This document shows, one piece after another, positions 9,175-17,781 of a stretch of DNA of 25,817 nucleotides (its first letter is position 1; each line of letters begins with the position of its first letter). The notes below the pieces were generated by a model. That model saw only the letters and a list, made by a program, of their open reading frames with translations. It did not search any database and was not told the origin of the DNA. Source of the DNA: Chara braunii (Eukaryota; Streptophyta; Charophyceae; Charales; Characeae). The position numbers were made by a program, and so were the translations under genes. The DNA is taken from positions 1,239,222 through 1,265,038 of the forward strand of contig BFEA01000437.1 in assembly GCA_003427395.1 (NCBI GenBank). Reading direction: 5' to 3'.

Positions 9175-9660
9175 TCAATCCAAAAAGTATCGTTGTACTT
9201 CCCAACGAGTCGTTGCCCTTCGTTTCGAATGAAAGGGGGAGGGCACATACGTGATATCTTGTTTTCGGATGAGATCTCGTCGGCGCTCACTACACATTTC
9301 CGAATCCGACGTGGAGAGCCTCAATCGAGTGGCTCTCTCCTTGTGTTCATCCTCGCCACGTGGGTGGTAATGGAAGCCTTTGTCTCGGTAACGCTCGATA
9401 CGACGACAGTCACTACACAGACTGTTAGGCCAATGAGGTGCCACTGCCACCCACGATCAACTCATTAAACGGTAACAACAAAGAAGAAGGTGAGAAATGC
9501 GTATCTATAATTACGAAACTAGCACCGACGAATCAGGAGCACCAGGTCTCACGTGGAAAGTAATAACGCCCGCCGATCTTGGCGATGGTTTCTCGTACGT
9601 CCCACTCGCATACATGTGTCCTCTCCTCGTTGCACGGAAAGGGACGCTGAGGAGGTATGG
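9175..9660 (-). pseudogene. Leader protein of LTR B, broken
   Basis: Minus-strand remnant of the conserved leader protein; function unknown. It shows RPFPCNEE (near 9640), C-E-W-D, IGGRYYFP, then a TGA (9533-9535) where copy D has a Gly codon. The hydrophobic FVII and LLL-x-F-N-E-L stretches follow. A deletion of about 8 bases just before the P-W-S motif shifts the frame. The rest is open from 9450 to 9175: A-P-H-W-P, C-x2-C, R-R-D-L-I-R. Stops and the frameshift make it non-functional, but residue-level similarity to copies C and D is clear. Confidence 0.6.
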
Positions 9661-9911
9661 GAAATCGATGCCCAGTCGGATTGGGGTGATCGGTCCTTAT
9701 GGCAAAAGGGGTAAAGCACAAGATTCTTTCTAATCATGCATCTTTCGCTCAATCAATCCAATCCCGCATTCCATTAACATACTTGCACAAGTTCTAAGGC
9801 GCAATCCACTGTATGCACATGTCAAACGAGAGAAATCATTATACCAGGCTTCAACCCACAATCTTCTTATTGGTAATAACATCCTTGGGCAATGGGCCCG
9901 TTTAAAAAAAA

Positions 9912-9932
9912 TATATATATATATATATATAA
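9912..9932. repeat. (TA)n microsatellite
   Basis: Short AT dinucleotide run inside LTR B, absent from the matching position of LTR D. Confidence 0.9.
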
Positions 9933-10430
9933 TCCACCCATTGTAGCAAAAATATAACAGCAAGGAGGTGTGAGGGAGGCGAGACATGGATCAAAAGAGA
10001 GAAGAAAGCAGAAGGAAATTACACACAAAAAGGCCGATGCCTTTATCGAAAAGATTACGGCTTAATTGTCGGGTGAGCAGAACTTACACTCGAAAACTAG
10101 TCTTGAAGCAAAAAAAGGCGCATCCGCCATAAAATTTCACCATGGCCTCAGGCCATACATCCACTCAACCTTCGATTCGAACCTCACACCAGCACTGACG
10201 ATCCCAGTCGTCACGTGCTACTCCCACCATAGTGATTGTCACCCCGCTGACTGAGTCTCTGCTCGATCTTGCCAAGATCCCACAGTTTGTCGGGCGATCC
10301 AGCACACAGTAGGCAAGTTTACAATCAGCTCGTCGGGACTCCCCGACTCGCGTATCACACCATCATTCAACCACGGCTTCCAGGAAGCTCGCTGATCAAT
10401 TGAGAGAGAGATTTTCGGTGGCGCTTGCGG

Positions 10431-10438
10431 AATTTATA
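10431..10438 (-). promoter_or_regulatory. Probable TATA box of LTR B
   Basis: On the minus strand TATAAATT is followed by CCGCAAGCGCC, matching TATAAATTTTGCAAGCGC in LTR C (13359). About 210 bp downstream both share gcggggtgacaa (complement near 10238 in B; about 13570 in C). Confidence 0.6.
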
Positions 10439-11663
10439 GTTGGGGAAAAGGAGGTAGATGCTTGGAAGGATCAGGACTGAGGTAGGGAGGGATAGGGGAA
10501 GGTTCGAGGATAAGCGCCCGACGAAAGCCATGTTGATCCTTCGGATCCCAGTTGTAGCCAATCAGAATCGTCGCGTAACAGGAATTTCCTTCTTACACGC
10601 GCGTTTTTTTGGCTAGAGGGGAAGAGGAAATCAACTAGGTATTCTGGCGCAAGGATTAGAGCGGGAAGAAGAAGGGCGCAAAGGATAGTGCAACACGGAA
10701 CCAAGATTCGGACGATCAAGAAAGAAAAAAGGCACACGAGGCAGAGCATAGATGAAAAAACGGTTACAGGGAGAGAAGGAGCGCGAGTGCGAAGAAAAGC
10801 GTGTTGAAGGTAGCGAGGGAAGCGCGGGGGGGGAGGGTTGCATGCATGGCGCCGTCGTGGAGGCAAAAAAGGGCACCGGAACAGCTGAGCTAATTCAAAA
10901 TTGAAAAGTACCATATCCACACGTAGAACGAGCGCGGGAAAAAGTCTTGAACCTATTCGGATGCACACGAAAATTCTCAAAGTTTTCCAAAGCAAAATTG
11001 AGATCACTCATACGCAAGAAAGGACACATCGGGTTCCGCTTATTCCGGAATTCCTAACCTCCGACCCAAATTCCGGGCGCGCTTGCTAAGGTGCGCGTAT
11101 TTCCCACGTATTTCCCGAATTGCAAAAAGATGGAATTCCAAAAAGCGGCCTCAAAAAACGACGAAGGCCTTGAGGAGGGTGATGCATATTAATTCATACA
11201 AAAACCTAGGGTGGCTCTTCGGCCTGTTTGCAAGAAAACAATTTTTTTCTCGTCACATGGGGATGGGGTCCTGCCCCCAGAATCCCGACCCCGATTGGCA
11301 AGAACCCTCTCCCCTCGGCCGCGGCGGGCCTTCTTCGACCGGGGCCGCTGGGGATGCATGGCTCTCATTGACATTCGGTGCTTTGGTTCTGTGTTGGTGA
11401 AGTATCGGTGCATTTCTGCTTTCTCAACAGCGTTGGACATGCTGGCTTTCAATGTGATTTTGCACTCGGGATTTCTGTTATTTCCTTCCACATGAGTGAT
11501 ATGAAGTTAGAGTCCTCCTATATTTTTTAATCTTTTTGGGGGGGTGTTTTTTGGAACAACGTTAAAAGAAAATCGAAGATGTAAAACATAAAATTGAAAA
11601 AAAAAAAGGTCTGGCTGGGAAGGGTGTGGCTTGGGTGATGGGGGACCACCACCCACAAGGAAC
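10439..11663. other. Probable U3 of LTR B, then unassigned sequence
   Basis: Up to about 11100, upstream of the minus-strand TATA box, this is probably U3: it contains cgcgcg, ggaattcc and gggaaata motifs like those upstream of copy C. The long minus-strand open frame (10471-11007) is proline- and leucine-rich, has no recognisable domain and spans the presumed promoter, so it is not called. From 11185 a short segment (ggcctgtttgcaagaaaaca, 11220-11239) recurs near 22638, followed by a GC-rich block. No boundary could be fixed. Confidence 0.3.
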
Positions 11664-11742
11664 ATGAGCAATACAATTTGTGTTGCCGTACCACATAAAT
11701 GCGTGATTTTTGTGATATAGCAACACATATTGTATTGCTCAT
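11664..11742. repeat. Hairpin with 23-bp stem
   Basis: Bases 11664-11686 and 11720-11742 are complementary at 22 of 23 positions (core GAGCAATACAAT with ATTGTATTGCTC), with a 33-base loop. Size and near-perfect pairing resemble a small MITE or a hairpin precursor RNA; no further evidence favours either. Confidence 0.75.
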
Positions 11743-11764
11743 TTTGATGACAACGCGCGCGCGC

Positions 11765-11766
<2 letters not shown>

Positions 11767-11815
<49 letters not shown>

Positions 11816-11893
11816 NNNNNNNNNNNNNNNNNNNNNNNNNNNNNNNNNNNNNNNNNNNNNNNNNNNNNNNNNNNNNNNNNNNNNNNNNNNNNN

Positions 11894-11944
<51 letters not shown>

Positions 11945-11965
11945 GAAAGAAAGATAGAGAGAGAG

Positions 11966-12001
<36 letters not shown>

Positions 12002-12160
12002 GTTTTTTTCTTCTTTTTTTTCTTCTTTTTCTTCTTCTTCTTTCCTTCTCCGTCTTCATCTTCGTCTTCTTCTTCTTCTTCTTCCTCTATGGTGTCTTTT
12101 TTTTTTTTTTTCATTTTGTTCTTGTTCTTCTTCATTGGCGCTTTTTTTCCTTCTTTCTTC
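11767..12160 (+). repeat. (GA)n array with 78-base gap, then TTC/T-rich tract
   Basis: GA repeats at 11767-11815 and 11894-11938 flank an N run (11816-11893). They continue into GAAA-type purine repeats to 12002. At 12002 the strand bias flips to nearly pure pyrimidine (TTC and T runs) to about 12160. The true GA length is unknown. Confidence 0.95.
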
Positions 12161-12432
12161 ATCTTCTGTGGGGGGGGGTATATTATTTTTAAGACCCACT
12201 TAAAAATGAGAAATTAACCCCCCCCCCCATTTCTTTTCTTTGGTAGGGGGGACAGGGTCCGTCCTGCGCAGGCAGCACGTGCGACCCGATCTCCTCCGCG
12301 CAGCTCCTCCTGGTTGTGGCTTGGCCGCGCGTAAACTCGGCCACGCGGCCTAGGCCGCGGGTGGGGCCACAGGATCCGCAGCCAAGGGCGCCACATAGTA
12401 TGCGCCTATTACGATTATATACTTCTTGGGCC
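12161..12432. repeat. GC-rich dispersed repeat, related to 19560-19700
   Basis: After C- and G-runs the segment contains gacccgatctcctccgcgca at 12281-12300. The counterpart near 19620 reads cctcgatctctggcgcgcag. Both sit next to a homopolymer and a GGGGGG-type run. This suggests a small dispersed element; its ends are not clear. Confidence 0.35.
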
Positions 12433-12885
12433 CTATTTCTGAGGCTGCGGGCCGCTGTCCACAGCCGACGAGGCGTTGCTCACACCAGTTTCCATAACTG
12501 ACCCTACCCGACCATGGTTAGTCGTTGTGGGCGCGGCTAACAGAATTTGGTAAGTACCAGTATGGAGTCTGTGGACAGCCTGGGTTGCCTGGGGTAAAGG
12601 ACATTCCTTGCTCATGTGGCCCTGTGACAAACTATTTTTTGTGCCGCGGGACTTTCTGTGCGATGATGACAGAGGGGGGATACTGGGACGGGATCGGATG
12701 GAGGAGTTGTGGGAAGGTGGGTCGGTCGGGCTGATTGCATAGATGCTCTTGTTTCTTTTTGTTTCCTGTGGAAATCTGTCAGGTCGGTGTTGGGAAAGTC
12801 CCGCGCCAACAATTAGGTAACCGCGCCTTAGCGAGCGCGATGGACAACAGTGGTCATGGCTTCTTTCTTGTTCTACTGTGAGCAC
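12433..12885 (-). pseudogene. Possible decayed gag fragment with degenerate zinc knuckle
   Basis: A 150-residue minus-strand frame without a recognised domain overall. Near 12600-12640 it reads T-K-N-S-x3-G-H-M-S-K-E-C-P, which matches a CCHC knuckle (C-x2-C-x4-H-x4-C) in its last half (GH-x4-CP). The first two cysteines are replaced by T and S. The preceding Ser/Pro-rich stretch is typical of gag spacers. Without the paired cysteines this is only suggestive, and the GC-rich frame could be chance. Confidence 0.3.
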
Positions 12886-13358
12886 TGGGAATTTTTGGCG
12901 CGATCATCGCGCGGGAATACTGTTTTTGAATTTTTCAACTGACATCGAGCCCCTACGGGCTCGCGGAATTGTTTTTGGGCTCTTCGGAATTTCCTTTTGC
13001 AATTAGGACTTAAGCTCGGAATTTAGGAACTATGAATTCTGTTGCGCCACGCTTCTCTCCCGCACACATCTTGTTGTGCTAGGAACTGGGCTCTGACTGG
13101 ATCGCGTCCTTAATCTTGTGTAACGATCACTTTTGGCGGGCGCGATTGTAACTGTATCTCTCTCCTTTCTTGATTTCCTCGTCCTCTTCTTCCTTGCCTT
13201 GCTTCTGGTTGGCCTAAACACCTGTATGGCCGGGTCGATGCGTGGAGTGCGGCTACGTCCCCCACGCCGCGGCCTGGCTATGCAGACGTAGGCACTTCCT
13301 CTCTTCTCCTCCTGACCACTTGGGCTTAATCCCATACCTTTCGCGCAAGCATGCATGC
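12886..13358 (+). other. Probable U3 of LTR C
   Basis: Upstream of the TATA box of copy C. It is rich in ggaatt and gcgcg motifs, as in the matching place of copies A and B. No gene is visible. The LTR start could not be fixed. Confidence 0.35.
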
Positions 13359-13366
13359 TATAAATT
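13359..13366 (+). promoter_or_regulatory. Probable TATA box of LTR C
   Basis: TATAAATT is followed by TTGCAAGCGC, the same arrangement as in LTR B on the minus strand and, more weakly, LTR A. Confidence 0.6.
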
Positions 13367-13621
13367 TTGCAAGCGCGACTAGTTTTCTCTCTACGAGCTT
13401 TGGAGTTAGCGCGATCAGTGAGGGTCGGTTAACGAGTCAGCTTGAGAGGTGAGTCGACGAGAGAGTTGGGCGATCCGACGAGCTGGTGTCGGGTATGCGA
13501 GGTTGTCGTGCGGGGCTGCGACAGACTGTGGCGCACGGGCGAACCTGGCTTGCATGCGTGAACCAAGCGGGGTGACAACTCTTTGTTGATGCGAGGCAAC
13601 GGACTGTCCGCATCGGGGAAT

Positions 13622-13623
<2 letters not shown>

Positions 13624-13687
<64 letters not shown>
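13624..13687 (+). repeat. (AG)32 microsatellite
   Basis: Perfect AG dinucleotide array inside the leader of LTR C. Confidence 0.97.
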
Positions 13688-13688
<1 letters not shown>

Positions 13689-14253
13689 AGCTATGTGTGG
13701 GATGAGGTCTCTTTTTCCAACTATCTCTATAATTTTGATTTCTACTTTGGTCGATCTGGTTGCGGTCCTTTCGGACTTTCTTTGGAAATCGTTTCGGATT
13801 TTCTTTGTTGCCTTGTTTCGTGTGTATGCATGACGTGGATGTGAACACTTCTTTTTTAATAATCTTATCGAATCTCCTCTATCTGTTTTGTGATGCATAT
13901 TTGATTATTTTCGTCACTTTCTAGTATCCATCTCTGTCGAGCCATAGTCCCGGGTCTGATCGAAAATACTCGCTACGGACAATCATCATCAGATCACCAA
14001 AGATACTGTGTCACATGAATGACATGGGTGTGAATGTAATACCCGAAATTGTACGGATGGGATAGTTGTATGCATGTCGGACATAATGGCTACCTCGATA
14101 CGAGAAACCCGAGTCTGATTCGCTTTCGCTCATGTGCACGCTCACGTACGACCGAGATCTCGAGAAAACTGAGTCGCAGCGTACGCGCGCGTCTGCATGA
14201 GTCGACCTCGAATTCATCATAAGGATGCGGGAAAACGAATTCACTAGCCGGAT

Positions 14254-14952
14254 ATGGTTGTGGAAATTCCCTTTTGGATCACCGATTGTGAGAGCCTGAG
14301 GGACCCGAAGTATCGCGAGTACTGGGAAGGTGAGCATCTCAGACGACGAGGAAACTTGAGAAACCCGAAATTCCCCTGTCTAACGGAGAACGACCGAAAG
14401 TGCGCGGGGGATTCCCACTGGGCCATAACCAGCGATCCTCGGGGCCCAGACTATCCAGATACTGAAAACACTCAATATTACATATCTTCGGGCTTCGTCG
14501 TTATTAATACCAGTTTCCCTCCCTTCCATCTCCTCCTTCCATATCACCAGCTCACAGTGGTACCGTGGAGTTCCATAGCTCGCTATTGGCCCTGCCCATC
14601 GTGCAAAGAGTGTCAGTGGTACCAGGCGTACCGAGCTTCGGAATTTATCCGACGAACCCAAACCGAAGCCGAGCAGCGATTACACAGCCTCTGCTTACGG
14701 CCAGCCTCGTCGGATTCCGACACTTGTTACGAGCGGCGCCGACAACTGTTCGCCCAGCGCGACAGCCATGGTGTCCCACCGGTCCACCAGATAAGGGACC
14801 GGCCGCGGCGACGCAGCTGGCAGAGACCATCGCTATATCCCCGAAGACTGAAACGCCAGATACGATCTTCGCGCACCATCTTGCACCGTTGTCCCCGAAC
14901 TTGCCACCGGAGATCTCAGTTCCGACCTGGGACTCCACCCCCACTTTCCTAA
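14254..14952 (+). CDS. Leader protein of LTR C, unknown function, uninterrupted
   Basis: A 232-residue ATG-initiated frame; I do not recognise the family. It is the only unbroken member of a segment found in all four LTR copies. Conserved features: FPC (40-42) with a second Cys at 50 (C-x7-C, also in copy B), Asp53, Y-Y (75-76), GFVVI (80-84), LLL (93-95), PWS (104-106), WP (112-113), C117-x2-C120, then C158 and R-R-x-L (162-165). Copies B and D place the next Cys about 37 residues after the C-x2-C; D there has a full second C-x2-C. The pattern suggests a metal-binding fold. Many differences from copy D are synonymous (Leu TTG versus CTC), arguing for past selection on the protein. After residue 175 the frame is Arg- and Pro-rich and does not clearly match the other copies. 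It sits between the presumed TATA box and the LTR end, so it would lie in the RNA leader. A chance open frame cannot account for the shared residues, but current expression is unknown. Confidence 0.5.
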   Translation: MVVEIPFWITDCESLRDPKYREYWEGEHLRRRGNLRNPKFPCLTENDRKCAGDSHWAITSDPRGPDYPDTENTQYYISSGFVVINTSFPPFHLLLPYHQLTVVPWSSIARYWPCPSCKECQWYQAYRASEFIRRTQTEAEQRLHSLCLRPASSDSDTCYERRRQLFAQRDSHGVPPVHQIRDRPRRRSWQRPSLYPRRLKRQIRSSRTILHRCPRTCHRRSQFRPGTPPPLS

Positions 14953-15028
14953 AATCCTTGGCACACCCCCTTTTCGCACTTCCGGGCCCCCATCCCACTC
15001 CTATCAGGAAGTCGCACTGGGCGTGAGG

Positions 15029-15609
15029 TTGGGCCTCACAGCCCGATTGATTACAATATAGCATTTCAAGGGTTGCACTTGGGTCGCAGCAGGAGAAGCT
15101 CAAGCAGCAGGGCCAGCAGGATTTTGCGAGGATGGCGCCCCTTGCTGTCGTGCGGCCGCCATGGCCGCTCGCCGCTCGGTACTTGGACCAGTCCACCTGG
15201 TCCTTGAGGGTGGTCACGAGCTGGGCGAGCTAAGCAGTCGTCTCTCTGAGGGACTGCATTTCACTTGCCTCGGTACGTCATGAGGAACAGGGGGCGGCTT
15301 TCTTTCCGCACCCGCTTTGACCGGCTTCAACTCGAAGCTCGGCGTAAACTTCGCCGTAAGGGCCAAGCTGCTCCACTGGCTGTTCAGGCTTGTCTTTCAG
15401 AATTTTTAATTTTTTTTTTTTCCTTCAAAGGGCGACAGCCTTGAGTTGTTATAATTGAGCTGACTGGCCCCAAGCAATTCTTTAGTAGTTGGTTTTACTC
15501 GTCAAGTTCCATCATCTAGATTTGAACACAGGTCTGTATTTCAACAGTTCATGGGGCCCCCAAGCAACAGAAATGTTAGACATGCCCTTGGGGTTAGGAG
15601 ATCGAAGCG
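15029..15609. other. Unassigned region downstream of LTR C
   Basis: No gag or other gene is recognised. It contains CAG/GCC-rich sequence (15080-15190) and a T-run (15411-15421). Confidence 0.4.
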
Positions 15610-15873
15610 CTAAGAAAACTGGCGCTGGAACAACAGGGTGAATGGATGTTGCTTGTACCATAAGTGGACCGTTCCCAGGAGACCTCCGGGAATCTGGTGC
15701 CAGAGTTGCTCATTCGTCCATCCCTTGGCTCGGACGGCAGCTAACCACACACATGGGCCAGTTTTAAAGGCGTGGGGTCTCGGAGGGGGCAGTACCACAT
15801 GGAGGGGGTTCCGTGCAGAATCCAAAGGCCAGAAGCTGATCCACTGCCATTTTGGAACTGAGGACATTCTCAC
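15610..15873 (-). pseudogene. Possible retroelement coding fragment (gag-like)
   Basis: An 87-residue minus-strand frame with protein-like composition, including AVRAKGWTNEQLWHQIPGG followed by LLG-x3-LWY. The pattern (L-x-G-x3-WY after a helix) recalls the Ty3-type gag domain, where a leucine-rich helix precedes an A-x2-WW/WY motif. There is no ATG start in a credible context, no zinc knuckle and no continuation, and the fold-back element overlaps its N-terminal end. Calling it gag is tentative. Confidence 0.3.
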
Positions 15874-16815
15874 ATGAGGACCAAAAGAACCAAAATCCCA
15901 AAATTTGGGTCATTTTTCGGGTCACACTGGAGAGGCTCGCTATCTAAATGCCTCAAACGGTGACCCTTCTGTCAGCGGCCTGCGGGGCCGCGGGCGTACC
16001 CTTTTTGAGACCACCTCCGGAGGTGGTCTCAAATTACCTTTCGTTTTTTTTTTTTTTTATGTTCGCGAATTGAAGAGAATAGTAGACGAAAAAGACACCC
16101 CGCCAAACAACTGAAAGTGCGACCAGGAACATTTACGTTGTAGATGAGGCCCAAGCTTTACACTAGCGTGAATTTTTTTTTTTTTTTAAATCCATCTTTT
16201 CGTTTGATCCTCCCCCGTGTGACCTTGCACACTTGCCCTGAATGCAAGTGTCAGCGTCGCGACTTTGTCCTTTCTGGACGACACGGGGACCAAATGCCCC
16301 AAAAAAGCCGAACCAAATGCCTCAAATTTTTGAGGGCATACTCACACGGGGACCAAAAGTCTGAAAATTTTAAGACATTTGGTTCGGGTTTTTTGAGGCA
16401 TTTGGTCCCTCGGTGGTCACACGGGTGGACCTCATCCAGAAAGGACGAAGTAGCGGCCCTGACATTTCGCACTCAGGGCAAGTGTACCCGGTCACACGCT
16501 GGAGGACCAAACAACAAGATGGAATTTTTTTTAGTTCTTTTTCCTGGTCGCACTTTCAGTTGTTTGGCAGGTTGTCTTCTTCGTCTACGATTCTCTTCAA
16601 TTCGGGAACACAGAAAAAAAACAAAAACAAAACGAATGGTAATTTGAGACCACCTCCGGAGGTGGTCTCAAAAAGGGTACGCCCGCGGTCCCGCAGGCCG
16701 CCGACAGAAGGGTCACCGTTTGAGGCATTTGGGTAGGGAGCCTCTCCAGTGTGAACCAAAAAACGACTCAAATTTTGTGATTTGGGGTCTTTTGGTCCTT
16801 GTGTGAGTATGCCCT
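15861..16815. mobile_element. Long fold-back (inverted-repeat) element
   Basis: Two arms of about 475 bp mirror each other around 16338. Matching pairs include cacacttgccctgaatgc (16222) with gcactcagggcaagtgt (16468), and the ends aggacattctcacatgagga and, read from the minus strand, agggcatactcacacaagga. Each arm holds a 30-bp perfect palindrome (16004-16033 and 16643-16672). Frames in the arms translate to near-identical peptides, but only because the arms are copies. No transposase is seen, so it is a non-autonomous foldback-type transposon or an inverted duplication. Confidence 0.85.
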
Positions 16816-16904
16816 GAGACTTTTGGTCCCCGTGTGAGTATGCCCTGAGACTTTATGCCCTTATTTCTTTTGGGATTTCTACCTTTTGGTTGTCTGCTAC
16901 TTCG
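16816..16904. repeat. Extra terminal motif copy of the fold-back family
   Basis: Just outside the right end, cttttggtccccgtgtgagt (16820-16839) repeats the terminal motif a second time. The motif also occurs at the centre of the fold-back (16333-16359) and near 18105. Confidence 0.6.
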
Positions 16905-17651
16905 GCTGAAGACATGGTTCAGTGCAGTCAAATTGTATATCTGAAGAGAGAAGGGGGGGGGGGGAAGGGAGAAGGGGAAAATCATGAGATGTGGCATCGT
17001 GCAACTACTCTCCACATGCACAGAAGACAAAAAAAAAACAAAAAAACAAAAAACGGTCAGTCCAGTGGTGATATCTCAAGGCCGTCGCTGTTCTGAAAAA
17101 AAACAAAAACACTGACCGTGTATCTTTCCATGTTCTATGCGTGGATTCATTTCCATCTTGCACATTTGGAGAGTTCTGGAGCGACGACCGCGTGGGAAGC
17201 CGTTACACGGCCACGCCATGAGAAAACAACCAAAAATGAAAGACAAAGAAAGGAGGGCCCGTTTCACATCGGTCAGCAAAGCTGCAAGACGAGCCATGTA
17301 TCTTCTCTATAACCTGGAATCATACAGAGGGTCCATCGTTTTTGTACTTTTCTCATTAGCTGAGTGGCACAGCGGGCCCCACGAGGGCCTTTTATTCCAC
17401 TCAGCTCTTGACGTATTGCCGTCGGATGCATCCAGTCCAGTTTCAGCCGTTGGTGCACTGACTGACGGCATCCGCACGCTGAGCGAGATTGCACAACAGA
17501 AAGACACCGAGAAACCCTTTGCACCCCGCAATTGTTTACATCCATAACCGGATTCTTGTAGATGTGCGCCTGTGCCGATGGAATAAATTCTGCCGCGACG
17601 GGGGTTCTCGAGTCTTCGAGGTATAATCTGTGCTATCTTGGCGGAGGCCAG

Positions 17652-17781
17652 AGACTTACCTATGGCCGGTGCGCGCATGCATAGAGTCGTGCTGCGGCTG
17701 GCCAATTTTTGGAGGGGTCNGTGCGCGCATGCATAGAGTCGTGCTGCGGCTGGCCAATTTTTGGAGGGGTCCGGGGTCCCC
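17652..17781 (+). ncRNA. U1-like snRNA-derived block, copy 1 (disrupted by gap artefact)
   Basis: ACTTACCT (17654-17661) is the U1 5'-splice-site-recognition motif. It is followed by GGCCGG, whose near-complement CTGGCC (17700-17705) comes directly before an Sm-like site AATTTTTGG, then a GC hairpin (GGGGTCC GG GGTCCCC). That order is the architecture of U1, but only about 78 nt remain once the artefactual 52-base duplication around the N is removed, against about 160 for U1. Alternative: on the minus strand ACTTACCT is simply a splice donor (AGGTAAGT). Confidence 0.3.
17669..17771 (+). other. Single N flanked by identical 51-bp copies: assembly artefact
   Basis: 17669-17719 and 17721-17771 are identical 51-base segments separated by one N. 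The homologous region near 24586 has a single copy. This is what two overlapping contig ends joined without merging look like. Confidence 0.85.

Larger units (their letters stand above)
8941..10438 (-). mobile_element. LTR B leader (R-U5) of a Ty3-like element
   Basis: Minus-strand copy of the same LTR family, running from a TATA box (10431-10438) to the conserved end gtgtgagg (complement at 8941-8948). It aligns along most of its length with LTR D (21392-22448), for example at the sequence upstream of the end, gtgccaaggatttttgg (9017-9033, plus). Relative to D it has extra blocks around 9850-9940, including (TA)n, and 10020-10170. The base after the end reads TTGAG, not TTGGTATC, so no primer-binding site is present and it may be a solo or broken LTR. 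U3 probably continues to about 11100. Confidence 0.65.
13359..15028 (+). mobile_element. LTR C leader (R-U5) of a Ty3-like element
   Basis: Plus-strand member of the LTR family of copies A, B and D. It has the TATA box, the shared gcggggtgacaa segment (about 13570), a conserved leader protein frame, aaaatccttggcacacccc (14951-14969) upstream of the end, and the terminal gcgtgagg (15021-15028). The following bases (ttgggcctcacagcc) start like a primer-binding site but do not match tRNA-iMet. A TGTAATACCCG sequence at 14035 looks like a plant LTR start and offers an alternative, shorter LTR of about 1 kb (14035-15028) without this TATA box. Confidence 0.55.

Noticed and set aside
10175-10195. 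Possible Pol III B box (ggttcgaatc on the minus strand)
   Set aside because: The matching position in LTR D does not preserve it, and no A box is present upstream.
10471-11007. 178-residue minus-strand frame
   Set aside because: No domain, low-complexity Pro/Leu/Phe composition, and it lies in the presumed U3 promoter region.
15905-16771. Two similar ~70-residue proteins in opposite orientation
   Set aside because: Their similarity follows from the inverted DNA arms of the fold-back element, not from protein conservation.
17118-17547. Open frames inside the composite repeat
   Set aside because: The two genomic copies do not keep a common frame, and no domain is recognisable.
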